A DNA stretch of 64,000 nucleotides from Cyclospora cayetanensis (GCF_002999335.1 NW_020312763.1:1-64000), one strand, 5' to 3'; shown: positions 1-13,200, counted from the first letter of the stretch. Program-made: numbers and translations. The notes: generated by a model not told the origin, from the sequence alone.

Positions 1-3000
1 ATGCCTAGGATTGCGTCGTGGCGCACGAGTCCAGCTGAGAACAAGCCACGGACCATGCTGATGGGAAACTATTCCAATTTGAAGTGGCGCTTCGCCGCCG
101 CATTTTCGCCAATCCTTGCGTTTTGCCATCCATTAGCAAACCCAGTTGAGCGAACAGCGCTAACAAGTGCAGAAGCATACTGCACTTCTGCATCTTTTCC
201 TTGGAGATCAGGTGCACCTCAGATGCAGTGTAAAGCAACACTAGCAATTCTTGGGAGTTGGTGCGAATCTGTGTCTGCGCATATTCCACCCGTGGTATGC
301 CCCTAAGTGTGTTTCTATCCTCTGTAGCTCCCTTAATCCGTTGCATCATGCGTAGGGTCTTTTGGTTTCCCTGGTGAGCCTTCTTTGCTTGACCAGCAGT
401 TTGCCTTAGCTGGGCTCAGTTTTGATGCTTAATTTCTTTGGCTTTTGCATGCGCTGGCACATTCGGATTAACTGACTCAATCCACCACTAAAAAACCAGG
501 TGCATTTTGAAAGAGCTGCTTTTGAATACCTAAAAGCAAGACTTTCCTTGGCTTTGTTTTAATGCTCGCCTGACCATGTAGGCTAGGGTCAGTTGAAACA
601 ACCCGACATTCACAGATTCTAAATCCCGCCTGTGCCCTTTCTTTCCGCGCAAAAATGCATGAGGTGAGCTCAGGTGCCTCAAAGCCGTGAAGTTCATCAT
701 TTGTAGATGCTGCACTGGTCGGTGGCTTAATCCCTGAGTCACTGGGCACTCTGTTACCTCTTAGTATCCCACTTCGCGTAGGCCTGAGAAAATCCACATA
801 TAAAGCACTTGTGCGCTAATGCTGGGGCTTTCGCAAGTCAAACCTTCATGTTTCTCATTACACTAACACATTCATCTATTTCCCAGCGTAGGCCTTTTGA
901 GTTCCCTTAAGGCTTGCTGTTGAGCTCAACTCGCCATAAACCGACTAGTCAGGGTGGGTTTGAAGGCTGTAACTGCAGTAATCCATTCAGGCAGACAAAC
1001 TTTTTGCATGAGCAGAGCTATCATTAAAGTGATTACCCCTGCTATAGGCGATCCACAAGGAGCACCCCTTTCGCTCCGTCTGGAGGTGTACAGTGAGGTA
1101 CATCTCCAAACGGCAATAAATTCTTCAAGTCTTGCCCATCCTTACAGCCATCATGCTTTTATGGTCTGCGTAATATCATCAGCGCATTCATAAACATTTT
1201 CTTGGCTGACGAACCACGAATTGGTGCTAGCTATGGAGTACCTGACTTCAAATTGCTAGCAGACCGGCTTGTGCCACCTCAACACCCGTTCTGCCGCCGT
1301 CAAACTCCATCGCCAGATGCTTTTTCTCTCAGGCTTTTGCTCAAGAAATTTAGCTGATGGAATAGTCACAAAACTCTGTTAAAATTAGACAAATGATGTA
1401 GGAACACCCGAATTCCACTGCGTCGACAACCACTCTGGACTGCGCTATCTAAGTTCTCAGTCACGGGGCATTGAAATCCAGACTCAAAAAACTCAAAAGG
1501 AAGGTATTCGAGTGATCTACCAGAGGGCCTCCCTCATTTGCCTGCTCCCAGCTGTCAGAGGTGGGCTATGGGGGGAGACGGACGGCTGGGGTGCGCGTAG
1601 CTGCACCTTCTGAGCTACTGCGAACATTTACAGCTACTTTGAACGAAGCAAGGCATACAAACAGACATGTTGCATAGGCAGTTCTTCCGAAAGTCTCCAA
1701 ATAGACAATACTACTTTTGTTGGATACACCCGCAGCGCGCCAAGCTATACCAACATTTTCTACTGCAATCGGTACACTTTTCTAAGAATAGCAGACGAAA
1801 TGACAAATTGATCTATCTGCTACAATATACAGTTTATTGCAGAGTATTGGTATCTCGGTACATTAGGGTTCAATGCTGTATGTGCGTTCACTAAGTGCTA
1901 TGCGCATATAACTGTGACTCCTTACAGATTTGAGAGGGTACCGCAACGCGCAACCTAGCTGACCTTCTCCTCTCAGCCTTCTTACACGAGGGGACAGAGA
2001 AAGTTAATCGGGGAGCTCTTGTGAGGAGGTGCTCAATAGCTGTATAAAGCTTGTACTGAGCTCGGAGTTTAGCGCCTTCCTGAGAAGATCTTTGGTGAAA
2101 GTTACAGTAAGGATTCGTGCTTGGTAAAGGTGCCTTCGGCTCACAGCAAATGTTCAAAAAAGCTCCAAGCCGCGTCGCCAATGGAGAAGTAAGTCTTAGT
2201 GGCGTGTTTCTAGTAAATTAAAGGTTGAGTAGATGCACCTTTGTTACAGTTACAGAGACGGTGAACGATGCCCCCCCCACATGGCGTCAGTGAGCACACA
2301 TTGAATAATGCTTCTCGTTCAGCTACCTTTTCAAAAACAGATACACCAAACAAGTGGTTGTTTTAAAATTCCTGTACTCTTAGAAGGAAGCTGCTTCTGT
2401 TGCTGGGGGCTGAAGATGGAAATGCTAGAGGGAATGTGGAGGCGAAGTTGCAGCCGGTCGGGGAGATGGTGTAAAGTGGGCTTATATTTTGCTGAGTAGA
2501 CTCCGCACAGCATTGCTCCTTCAGGTAGAAGTATTCGTAGAAATGTTCCATATCATAATTAAAGAACCACGTCTTTTTGCATGCTGCGCAGCTGCCGGCA
2601 GCCAGCAGCATGTGGCCACGGTGCTGATGTGCAGGCGGCGCTTCTCACCGCGCCAGCCGGCCGCTTGACTTTCCTGAGGCTCTGATCTGCCCTCAACTTG
2701 GAGGCCTGTTCTACAAACGCTTCTAATTAGACTGAAATTCCTTATTAGTTTTGATTGCCACGACGCTGGCTAAGTCCTGCCACTCATCAGCTAATCTTCT
2801 GCTTGGGCGTGGATTCGTTGACCCGGCAGAAGCATGTCGTTTGCAGGCGTCTGCGTCGCGCTGTGACTCCCTGCGTTTAATACTTCCCTTGTCACATACG
2901 AGTAGCTGCGGGTATACGCATGCGGGGGTATTGCCATCCCTCATCCTGTTGCTGCCTACGACGTGGGCTCGCTTCCCCCTTTGGAGAATCCCGGGGCTTT

Positions 3001-3975
3001 TGAGCATTCCTGTGCATGCACAAGCCGTTTGTTCCCCCGTTGTTGCTTCCCCAAAACATCGCATCAGCCACTGGGAAATCTGGGGGTGCGGATGCTACCG
3101 TCCCGTGGTTCAGGCCTCTAGAAGAAGTACCCCCAAGGATGGCATTCCGTCGCCATTGCTTGTGTGCCATCATACAGCAGCGTGACTCTAGAGCCTTTTC
3201 GGCTCCTGCCACACAAACGGCACACTGACTCAAGGGGGCGCACTGCTTTTATCGCGTTCAACAGGCGTATCTGGGGGAAGCCGCGGCAGGCGCGGCACTG
3301 GCAGCGCTGTGCGAATCCCGTGGTGCTTGGCACGACTCGCACACGCCGCCCGCAGCCGCGACTAAAGCGCAGTGCATCCGATCTCGTGTTCGCATGCCTC
3401 GTCTGCGGCACTGCTTCTTGTAACTAGAGGCTTGCACCAAACACGAGGGAGACCAGAAATCGCGGTGCTTCAGGAGGCGTCTCTCGTCTCGGGCTGCGTA
3501 TGTTGTTTCCTACAGGACAGCATATCTTTCTTACCTCGTCTTTTGCAGAAGAGCGGAGCACAGGAATTGGCTGGCGCACCCCCGTGAAAAGCGTTTGTTG
3601 TGGCTTGATTGTCACTGGTTAATCAGGCGCATACCGATTGCAAGGCGGGCGCGTCAGGTCTGTACCTCGCTGCACAAACAGTGGCCAGGACTGCGGCAGT
3701 CGAATTTATCTGCATACATCCTGTACTTTGACGGCAAGCCTCTCTTCTTAATCAGGCGGTGCACCGAATCGGCCAGCCGTGATCCTCAAAGGGGATATAT
3801 ACATCCGTGGTGTAGGTGTTCGAAGCTCGAATCAAGACCACCATCACCGTTTCGCGGTGCCCCTTCGAGTGCTACGGAAGGAGTGGCAGTCGCTGACGCG
3901 GCGCCCAGCGGAGAGTTGGCGGTGGAAGAAGTGCTGATATGGTGCATTGGAGCCACCGATGAAAAGCTCGCCACT
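1..3975. other. No gene recognised; left flank and presumed upstream region of casein kinase 1
   Basis: I read both strands of this stretch. The open frames are short, overlap one another on opposite strands and encode nothing I recognise. From about 2.6 to 3.6 kb the sequence is richer in G and C. The 3' part presumably holds the promoter and 5' untranslated region of the kinase gene that starts at 3976. An open frame in the same phase runs from 3595 into that gene, so a longer N-terminus is formally possible, but nothing in the extra residues looks conserved. I see no tRNA, rRNA or repeat array. Confidence 0.5.
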
Positions 3976-6552
3976 ATGGCGCACCATGCAGACGGTTCAA
4001 AAGCAACTCAAAACCCTCTTAGAGATGCCAAGGTGGGAGGCATCTGGCGACTGGGCCGAAAAATAGGCTCCGGATCCTTTGGAGATATATACAAAGGTCG
4101 GTTGGACAGTAGGGGGGGACTCGCACCGTTCAAGTCGCCTGCAACGCATCTGCTACAGTGGAGTGCTTCGGGGGGGTTGCCCATGGGCATATGGAATACA
4201 CATGCCGCGTCAGTACGGGGCTTGGAGTTCATGACAGGTTGCTGTTGCCCTTCATGCACCTGCGGATGGAACAAGAACATTTTTGGTTGGGGGGTTTGCC
4301 GCCTTTGTGCGATCAGGCGTGAACGTACAAACCGGCGAAGAAGTGGCCATGAAGGTCGAGAGCGCAAAGGCGAAGCATCCCCAGCTAATATACGAGTCCA
4401 AGTTGTTGAAGCACTTGCAGGGAGCCCCAGGTATCGCGCAGATATATTACTGTGATGCGGAAGCAGATTTCAACATTATGGTGATGGAACTGCTTGGACC
4501 AAGCCTCGAAGACCTGTTCAACCTCTGCAGCCGTCAGTTCACGCTTCGCACCATTCTGTTGATCGCTGACCAAGTGGTGAGCTCTATGTGGCACGGTTAC
4601 GCAGAACGTCTCTTGGAATTGAAAGTGCTCATTGCATTCGCAGTGCGAAGGGGTTCGGGGGGGCATCATGCTTAGCAGGCTTCAGCAGGGGGGCAAGGTG
4701 TCATGGCGGATGCCAGAGGGTGTGGCATCGTCGCATGAACGACATGGTGCACGTGGGTGTTCTTCTCAGCTCGATCGCGTTGAATACTTGCACAGCAAGA
4801 ATTTCATTCACCGCGACATCAAGCCAGACAACTTCCTGATCGGGAGAGTGAACAGTCCCCACCAGAGCTTGGTGCGCCTCTAGCGCAGTGGCCTTCTCGG
4901 GCAGCTTTATGCGCGTTATCAGCCCAGGATCCCAGCGACTTGTACGAGGGCTTCAGGTGTAGGCGGGCTGTTGGGGCGTCTAACTGCGAAGACAGGGGGG
5001 CCTCGTGCTGTCACTGTGTGTGGTCAGATTTACATGATAGACTACGGACTAGCGAAGAAATACCGTGACTCGAAGACCCATCAGCACATTCCATACAGGG
5101 AAAATAAGAACTTGACGGGGACGGCGCGGTATGCATCTATCAGTGCGCACCTTGGTTCGGAACAGAGTAGACGCGATGACCTCGAGGCCGTGGGCTATGT
5201 CCTCATGTACTTTTGCAGAGGTGAGAGCTACAAAACGAGGAAGCGGAATACAAGTGTTTTGCTGCATTGGTCGAAGTGCGTCCTTCTCATGGTCGTAAGT
5301 GAATTTTTCAGTGCGCGCAAAGTGCGCTCGTTGGAGGGGGGTAATATGGTGTGCGTGCAGCGGGGACGCTCCCGTGGCAAGGTATAAAGGCGAATACGAA
5401 ACAAGAAAAGTATCATAAGATCATGGAGAAGAAGATGTCTACGCCAGTCGAGGTTCTCTGCAAAGGATATCCTCGTAAGCGCCCGTCGAAAGAGAAGCCG
5501 CATTCAATTTCCTGGAAGCTCCGCTATAGGCTGTAGCAGTGGACACTGCTTATCGAAAAGGCCTCCGATTGAGAAGCTCAAGCCAATTGTTTCTGTTGGC
5601 AAAAGGCACCCAAAGCGGCAATTAGTATGACATGCGTCTCCCCTGATGTGTATGCCTGGGTGCAGCGGAATTCGCAACCTATCTCAACTATTGTCGGCAG
5701 CTTCGTTTTGAAGATCGCCCGGACTACGCATATCTTCGGGGTCTTTTTAAGGATCTATATATTAAAGAGGGATTTGATGTACGCTATTGCTATTTCCGAG
5801 TTGCTTAGTGTTTTCTCACCTACGCCAACCTTTTGCAAACGACTAGCGTTCCTGTCTGTTGTCCTGTGTCTCTTTTCAGCAGCAGCCCGATGGCGTTTTT
5901 GACTGGACGCCGAAGCTGGCGGCTCGAAGTTCCACTGTTGGCTATTCAGTGAGTAGACAGTCGTCTGTACGGCATTGGACCTTAGCCGTGTCAGTCCATC
6001 AAAGGGGGGAGAGTTAATGATATCTTTTTTTCTACGCTGCTCCTTGGTAGAAGTGGGAATTGCGCCGCATCCGCAGAAGGTCTAGTCGTGAACCCTCGAC
6101 GTTTGTATCGATACACGGACCCTCGTGACGTGCATGCGTGGAAAAAGCCTTGCTGGACTTGTGGGAATTTATGCTCCAGCGACTCTTTCCTGAGTCATTA
6201 TTCATCTGAACGTGCTTTCAATTCATTCACTGTGAACGCCATTTCGTGTTTCAGGGGGATCGTCTTCATGGCCATTGTGCGCAGGAACCACGGCATCGCT
6301 CTCGACGGGAGCAAGACAGGCTTGCACGTAGGGGTGCTTCTAACATGTTACCCTTCTGTTTTGGGGCAGTTCGGTGTAAGACATGCGCTGCCTTTGATGC
6401 GTGGCCTGAAATGAGCTTGGTGTCACTTCGCTCTTGTTCGTGCAGCTGGCCGGAGTCGAGATGCCAGCAAAAACCAGATAACTGTTGGTAATGGCAACTT
6501 GGGAAATCCTTCGATGGCAACCAACCCCGGCGGCCCCTCGTATGCTCTTTGA
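3976..6552 (+). CDS. CK1: Casein kinase 1 (CK1) serine/threonine kinase, nine exons
   Basis: This is an acidophilic Ser/Thr protein kinase of the CK1 family. Exons, all with GT-AG introns and matching phases, are 3976-4096, 4317-4576, 4770-4871, 5028-5220, 5361-5474, 5666-5778, 5880-5948, 6255-6327 and 6446-6552. They join to 383 aa, usual for a CK1 with a short tail. The glycine loop GSGSFGD is at residues 31-37, the VAMK lysine is at 53, and the catalytic loop IHRDIKPDN and metal-binding IDYG follow. The substrate-recognition stretch [14 protein letters not shown] and SRRDDLE are clear, and the kinase core ends at FDWT. Two oddities are visible: the family hallmark S-I-N reads S-I-S, and the exon 3/4 junction gives an insert (VNSPHQSL) before IYMIDYG. 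The C-terminus, from SGDRLHG to a Gly/Asn/Pro-rich end, is low complexity. I chose the Met at 3976 because the conserved N-lobe starts shortly after it. The last two exons rest on phase agreement and reading frame rather than homology. Confidence 0.95.
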
Positions 6553-8349
6553 ATTATTTTCCTGCCCCGGATGCATGACGCCATGCAGTTAATTTGGCAG
6601 TATGGCTGTGTGGTGCCAGCAATGCTGTCTCAGGTGTCCTTGTGTGTTGCCTGACCAAACTACCCGCTTGGAAATTCGTGCATTTTGTTTTTGGCGGATA
6701 TGTACTGCAGAGTGATGGTTCCGGAGCGTGCGAGTGGTGAAGCAGGCGAGCCAGCTGCAGCGGACGCGCAGCTGCAGGAGGAAGCGTAAGCCGCATGGCC
6801 GTCGTGTAGTGTGTTTTTTTCACACCCTGATCCTTCTAGTTTGTTTCGATTCTCTCCACTAGTTGGAACTCATTGCCGATTTGCTGGACTGAGCGCATGA
6901 GGATGCTTTTGAGCACACTTGATGTTATTCTTCTCACCTAGGAATGGCTTTATGGCTGGGTCAGTATCATCATGCGGCAAATGTTTTCTGCAGGACGAAG
7001 CAACGCCGTCATTTATCTTGCTTGCCTTTTGTGAGATCTTGTACTTCCCTCAACTGCTTAGTGCACTAGCACCTTGCTTGATCACCCGACCGTCCGTGGG
7101 CTGGCTAATGATACGCTGTTGTATGTTGTGCTGCGTCTTCTCAGTTTTGTGTCAAGTCTCCCACGAAGGCATGAGAGGCAGACAGAGCCTCTATCGGCAC
7201 ACAGCTAAAAGCTGCATTTTGCACCACAAAACGGCATACTGCAGTGACGAATTCGGATACGCAGTGCCCGCCTGCGGGTGGCCTGTCCGGAGATTTTCAT
7301 CACCTGTAGCTCATGCGGTGATTGTGCTGAAAGCGGAAGCACATGAATTCATGGCAGAACTCGGGATTCATCGCTGTTTCAAACTTTTGAAGCACTACCA
7401 ACGAAGTTCCGACTGCTGTTGTGGTTCCACTACCTTCGCACCTTCGTGCCTCCCTTTCGCCGGGTTTCGAAGTGCCAGTTTTAGCCGTCGAGAGAAGTGC
7501 GCAATTAAGGGGCGGATGCAACACATTCATGTTAAATAGCTTAACAGGTAGAGTGCTTGTGGCATTCTGAAAAGTAGCGCAAGGCGCTTGCTGTTGCACA
7601 GGGGCGTTTGCCAATAACTGGCTGCCGGCGTGACGGACGCAGCAAACGCCCCGTGGACCAGGACTGGAATTATCGCCGCTTCATAAGGCACGCATTGTAT
7701 CAGTTGATATTCTGAGCTTCCTGTTGGATGCTCCAGCAGTGGCTCCTTTCTGCGAGCTACTGCTACAAATGGCTCGACTACCCGAAGAGCCTGTATACTA
7801 TTTGTGTGGGCCGAGGGTGACGGTTATTGAGTGTGTAGTGCTCTTCAGGGTGTCTGAAGGGGCAGTGGACTCTGCGCCGCTGACCCTTTTAGCGCTGCTT
7901 CCAACACAACGTGACACAGAACGCATTGCAGTACTGTCGCAAGTGCTTTCTAGGTGGCGAAGGCCGTCCAGGCGACGAGAAATGCATACATCAGGGAGTA
8001 TTCAAAATATGGTGCTTAACACACACTATACAAACACGTTGGTTTAGCTTATTTCGATGTTACGTCAGTGCGACGCTGGCTCGGTCGGTTGTACGGACTT
8101 CCATTCCGCACTTTGGTGTTCCGTTGTTCACCACAGTGCCTGCGGCGAAAAACTAGTCTTTCCTTGTGTACTGCTCTACGTAGCTCTTCCGAAGGTACGT
8201 TTCGGAAGAAAGACAAGAGATTTGTTCAATACTGGAAAAAGGACTATTCACGGCTGGCCTGCTGCGTTGCCGGATTCGCGATGAATAGTTCGACTGAATT
8301 CAACAATAAACCAGGTGGCATCAGCTGTATGCGCGTCGCCGTGTGTGCC
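6553..8349. other. Intergenic, convergent tails of CK1 (+) and Nup62 (-)
   Basis: The two flanking genes converge here, so the interval should hold both 3' untranslated regions. The longest frame, at 6919-7539 (+), has no recognisable domain and an amino-acid mix expected of non-coding DNA. I see no repeats or RNA gene. Confidence 0.5.
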
Positions 8350-10296
8350 TCAAGCAACATACCGCTGCAAATTCTTGAGGCACTGCTCCAGTTTTGCGCA
8401 CTGCTGTGTGGCGGACTGGAGTGCTGCTTGGTGGACAGCCAACACTTGCGAAATAGCTGCTACCGGCTCGGGTTGAGTTCTCCGAGCTGTTTGGGAGATG
8501 GCTGAAGCCAGCTCATCCATTTGGGCATCTATGTCTAGCACCCGCTGAGACATGTTCTGTTCCATAGTGGAGCAAAAGTTTCTCGATTCCTGGGGTGACA
8601 GCTTTGCCATCAGGCTGCTTTCGATCGAGGCCAAAAGATTCGAAAGGTCTTGCTGCTGCTGCTCGATCATGTCAATGGTCTCGCCGACGAATAGCTGCCT
8701 GCGGTGCACGCGCTGCTGCTCCTCGCGAATACTTGCTAGCGCTTTCGCCTGAGCAATGAGCGAAGCTTCTACTGCAGCAACTTCCTGGGAGAGCTCATCG
8801 AATTGTCCTGCCTTTCGCTGCAGCCGCCTTTCCCAGTTCGCCAAAAGATCGTCCATTCGCTCATGCTGCATTGTCTCCAAGGCAACCTCTTCAGGCGGCA
8901 CAGCTGGCACAGTCGGCGGTACCGCTGCCGCAGTTGCTGCAGCGCTGCCTGCCGCGGCTGCATTACTATCGCTGTTGCCTGCTGGCTTGGTTTCGAACGC
9001 TGAGCTTCCTCCCGACGATCCGGCAGGAGCTGCAGAGCCGAGACGCGATCCGAACAGACTTTGGCCGCTACTTGGCTTCTGCTCGCCAGGTGGAGGGGCC
9101 TGCGCCGCAGGAGTGGCAGCAGTATCCGTTCCCTTCTGGCCACTTGTTGCTGCCTCTGCTGGCTTTGCAGAATCCGTCAGCAGCCCACCGCCGCTGCTAC
9201 TGCCAACATCTCGGCCGGATCCAAACAACGAGGTTCCAGTCGATGTGCCACTAGCCTGGCCATCTGCTTTCGCTGCTTGCGTCGCGGAGGGGGAGCTCCC
9301 GAACAAGCCGCCGCCCTTTCCGTCGCTCCCTCCGCCTTGGCCTCCCGCTGCAGTCGAGGAGGCATTTCCAAATAGACTACTCCCGCCGGAAGGCTTCGAC
9401 GCGTCTCCTAAGCTACCAAAGAGTGTCGATCCCTTTGAAGCATCACAACTTGAACCGTTGCCCACAGATCCCCGAAGAGGTGCTCCGGCGGCAGTGCCAG
9501 CGCTAGCAGCGGTAGTAGCAGAAGACGGTCCAGCTCCTCCAAAGAGGCCTCCAGTCGGCTTTGAACCGTCCGCGTTTGCTGTTGAAACGGCACCAAACAA
9601 CCCCCCCCCTTGCGCGGAATCTGGCTTCCCACTCACCGCTGGGGGAGCGGTGCTGCCAAAGAGGCCTCCCCCCTTGGCCTGACCCAACGTGTTTCCACTT
9701 GTCGACAGTCCGCCAAAGAGGCCACCAGGCTTCGCAGACTCCGAAGTCTTGTTCGCTGATCCAGCTCCACCGAAAAGCCCCCCTTTTGCGGGATCGGTTG
9801 CACCGGCAGTTGTGCCTGCAGCGCCTCCAAAAAGCGATCCTGGAGCTGAAGTCTGCGAAGTACCACTGCCGAATGAGGTGCTGCTCCCGAAAAGAGAACC
9901 CCCTGTAGAGACAGCTGAGCCGCTTCCTGAACCTAGGCCAATGCCGATGGTGCCACTGCCTGTAGCACTCGTAGCTGAACCGCTGCCAAATAGACCCTGC
10001 CCACCTGCTGGAGTAGCAGAAGCACCAGAGCCAAAGAGACCACCGCCTTGCGGCTGTGCAGGCTGAGCCGTTCCGCCATCCGTTGCTTGGGGGGCTGTTG
10101 ATGAAGTGCCAAACAAACTCCCACCAGACGGAGCATTTCCGAAGATGTTGGTCGTTGCTCCAGAGACCGGAGTTGCCTTGGACGAGCCAAAAAGACCCCC
10201 CAACAAAGGGGCTGCAGAGGAGCCCGTTGCTGGAGTTGCGCTTCCTCCCGGTGCAGATAGGTTACCAAAGAGGCCTGAGCCTCCTCCGCTAAGCAT
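8350..10296 (-). CDS. NUP62: FG nucleoporin, Nup62/Nsp1 type, with GLFG-style repeats
   Basis: This is a central-channel component of the nuclear pore complex; its FG repeats form the permeability barrier and bind transport receptors. One open frame encodes 648 aa. Residues 1 to about 430 are a Gly/Ser/Ala-rich disordered region with 17 LFG cores (mostly GGLFG or SLFG) plus single NIFG and TSFG. From about residue 470 to the end it becomes charged and helical: ERMDDLLANWERRL, then a long coiled coil rich in Gln and Leu. That segment matches the Nsp1_C domain that trimerises with Nup54 and Nup58. The ATG at 10296 opens directly into the FG region. The frame ends ...LQRYVA; the last codons read R-GTATGTT on the coding strand, so a splice donor and a small further exon cannot be excluded. 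The long opposite-strand frame at 8756-9682 is a compositional shadow of this gene. Confidence 0.92.
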   Translation of the reverse strand: MLSGGGSGLFGNLSAPGGSATPATGSSAAPLLGGLFGSSKATPVSGATTNIFGNAPSGGSLFGTSSTAPQATDGGTAQPAQPQGGGLFGSGASATPAGGQGLFGSGSATSATGSGTIGIGLGSGSGSAVSTGGSLFGSSTSFGSGTSQTSAPGSLFGGAAGTTAGATDPAKGGLFGGAGSANKTSESAKPGGLFGGLSTSGNTLGQAKGGGLFGSTAPPAVSGKPDSAQGGGLFGAVSTANADGSKPTGGLFGGAGPSSATTAASAGTAAGAPLRGSVGNGSSCDASKGSTLFGSLGDASKPSGGSSLFGNASSTAAGGQGGGSDGKGGGLFGSSPSATQAAKADGQASGTSTGTSLFGSGRDVGSSSGGGLLTDSAKPAEAATSGQKGTDTAATPAAQAPPPGEQKPSSGQSLFGSRLGSAAPAGSSGGSSAFETKPAGNSDSNAAAAGSAAATAAAVPPTVPAVPPEEVALETMQHERMDDLLANWERRLQRKAGQFDELSQEVAAVEASLIAQAKALASIREEQQRVHRRQLFVGETIDMIEQQQQDLSNLLASIESSLMAKLSPQESRNFCSTMEQNMSQRVLDIDAQMDELASAISQTARRTQPEPVAAISQVLAVHQAALQSATQQCAKLEQCLKNLQRYVA

Positions 10297-13200
10297 CGTG
10301 GTTCAGTGACGGCTCTGGCCAGGGTTACTAGAGATTTCGAGTGTCCGGTAACGCTCTCCAAAGCTGCTTCGCAGCGTCTCTACAAGGGTGCCCCTACAAT
10401 TTGTGGGATGGCGACTACGTGTTTTACAGATGGTGATGAGCGCTCCAGTGGGGCTGATCTTGCGGCGGCTACGTAGCATGCAAATCCTCTCGAGGCAGTT
10501 TACGAGCTATTATAGACAATTATGTCAACGTTTAAAGAGATCTTTGTGTTGTAATGGTTATGGCGCTTCCCTGTACGCAAACGCGCCGCTTTGCCACGGC
10601 CGCAGCAAGCCCCTCTAGACATGCCCTCGTCAACGAGCGTCTCAGCAGAAATGAGCGGAATGAAATAGAAAACTTTGTTCAGCAGGTAGTTTCCGCTAAA
10701 TTGTTTGGCCTATGTAGAAACGTATGATGCCACACGCCGATTGATCAGCATAACGACGTAGGAATTGGGCCCTTCGCGTAACCGGCTCAGCTATTCGTAC
10801 ACTGATGGGCTAAGACGGGTTGTTATCCTGCTAAGAATTATTTAGAGCTCTTATATATGACTCTGTATTCTTACATTTTATTCATTGCAAAGCAAGACCA
10901 CCTTTCCATGGCATGGACCTATGTTGCGCCCAGTGGCTGCATAGAATTCCCTGCAAATTCTTGGGCGCCTCTATGAGTGCGACCGTCTGCATCAGTACTC
11001 TCCTTCATTATTGAGCAGAAAACTATGCGGGTTTAAGCTTATAAGCGACTCCAGAGTCAACAGGCAAGATAAACAATCCTACTGTCTGGGGTCAAGCCAC
11101 CGGTTAGGCGCTCTGTATTACACTAGTAATGTGCAATTTGAAATGTGTGAAGAGTATTACATTTGGCTTGACTGCTGGTATATAATGGCTGTTGCAAATA
11201 TTATTTAAGTCGACCCAGTAAGAGTGAACGCCGTCACAAGCTAAACGACAACTGGCCACCCTGTCGTACACCAGTTATAATTGATTGAGCATTAGTAGAA
11301 TACTAAATAAGTAATTGGTTTGTCAGTCGCTATCTCTTGCCCATTTCAGACTGTTTTAGCATGATAAACTAGAAATATTTCGCATTAAATCTGCAGTGAT
11401 GTGTCTTCTTATCGTAACCTTAATTGGTGCATTACAAACAGCTCAACCGTTGGCAGCCACCTTCTTTTCAATGCTGATCAGACCAGTGCAACGCTATGGC
11501 TGTAGTCAAGATGGCTCTGGTACCTTAGTGGTATTGGTCTCGGCGAAGGAGGTCCCGAGAGCTGCTTTGTAGAGGTTCCTACTTTGAAGCATGAACTCGC
11601 CCTTTGCTTGGAAAACGCAATGCATTTCTCCCAGGAACTGCTTAGGCGCTCAGCACGGAGAGCTTTGCAGGAATCGTTCCTAGTATCTACCGAGTGAGCG
11701 ACGAGCGGACCCTGACACGTACAACGGACAGTGAGACTCCTCTTCTGGAACAACAGGAGGAGGCTGAGGCTGGAACATGTTTGTCCGACCGATTATAATT
11801 TTCGCCACAACAGTGCTGAACAGTGATATATGATCATCTCGGAAGTGAGATGGGGTTTGTTTATTAGCTAATCAGATCGCCCTCAACATGAAATACGCTT
11901 GCAGTTCCCTATACTCTCCGTAGAAAAACAAAACTCTGGACTAAGTACAAATTTGATCGAGCGTTACTGATTATTCATTGAAGGGGCTTCTTGCAAATGC
12001 GTGCTCGCCTTAGAGTTTCAGACATTCGGGGAGAGGGCCAGCTAGGCTGCGCGCAGCTGCACTTGGATCGTTTACAGCTAGCTACATTCAGCATCTGCTG
12101 CACAGTCACACAAAATTACATCTTCCTGTTTAAAGCTAGCACTACTCTGCAATTAGTAAAAACAAGAGATACGAACAGAAAAACCAGTGAATTAACTCTC
12201 TACCCACTCGCAGTCAAGAATAGCTACTCGAGTAAAAGTCTGTCAGGGAAACAGGCCACAACACAAGGTATGTGGCGAAAGCTGCTCTTCAGGCCCGCCT
12301 CAATCGTCGGTAAGAGCATCCATGGACTGTCACCAGGCTAGCTCTTCGTCAACTAATTTTGCGCAAACATATAAGTCCACCACAAATGTACTAAGGCTGC
12401 ATCTAGTTGCACTCCAGCTATAGCTTATCCTAGGAGGCCCGTGGGCCTGTGACTTTGAAGGTATTACTCAGGGGCTAAAAGCTACAAAATGTGCTTACTC
12501 CAATTTGTTTCATGGATGCGCGACCTTTTGGGGCACCTACAGCGCAGCCTTTTAGCAGGAGTGCTGCAGGCTAGAGCTCGGATATCCGGCTTCCCATAAG
12601 AAAAAACAATGCACAAAAAGTCAAAAACAAGGTTTCACACCTTTTCCGAGGCATGAAATGGCTCTTTTTTCTTGAATATGGCTATTTATTCGTGTGGCAG
12701 ATCACGGGCCCGACAGGAGTCGTTGCATCGTGCACGCCACACAATGCGATACAAGGCTCCGCTATCCCAATATTCACTGCATAATGTTAAACACGTATGA
12801 TTAACTTATGGCATCGATTGCCACAAGGTTGATTACTCAAGTGTGGCTTAGCCCATTGCAAATAGCCTTCCCCACGGTTCCCATTGCAGGATATTCAGAT
12901 ATACGGAAAACTGCTCGGACATCCGCAATCCTTGGAAGAAAGCGTTCAAATTCTGAAAGTGCATTCTTTTTACAAAGCGTGAGTTTGCAAACCCTAATAA
13001 GCACAAGGAGGCACAGTTTCCAACAGCATAGACAACAGAGCATATTTTTTAAAACTGCAACAGAATTGAAGAAAAAAGTCGTTCCCACAATGTCTAACAA
13101 AAAAATAGTTAGCTATAATAATAGAGATGAGCGATTATTCGAAAAATGCATTAAGTAAAGCAAGACCTCTATGGCTTGAAGTGCTCGGTTAGGATCAGCA

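Noticed and set aside
2751..3185. 144-residue frame in the left flank
   Set aside because: It overlaps several equally long frames on both strands and has no recognisable motif or splice context.
6919..7539. 206-residue frame between CK1 and Nup62
   Set aside because: Scattered Cys and Phe without any family signature. It lies where two 3' untranslated regions should meet.
8756..9682. 308-residue Pro/Ala-rich open frame on the + strand
   Set aside because: It is antisense to the FG repeats of the nucleoporin and exists only because of that gene's codon composition.
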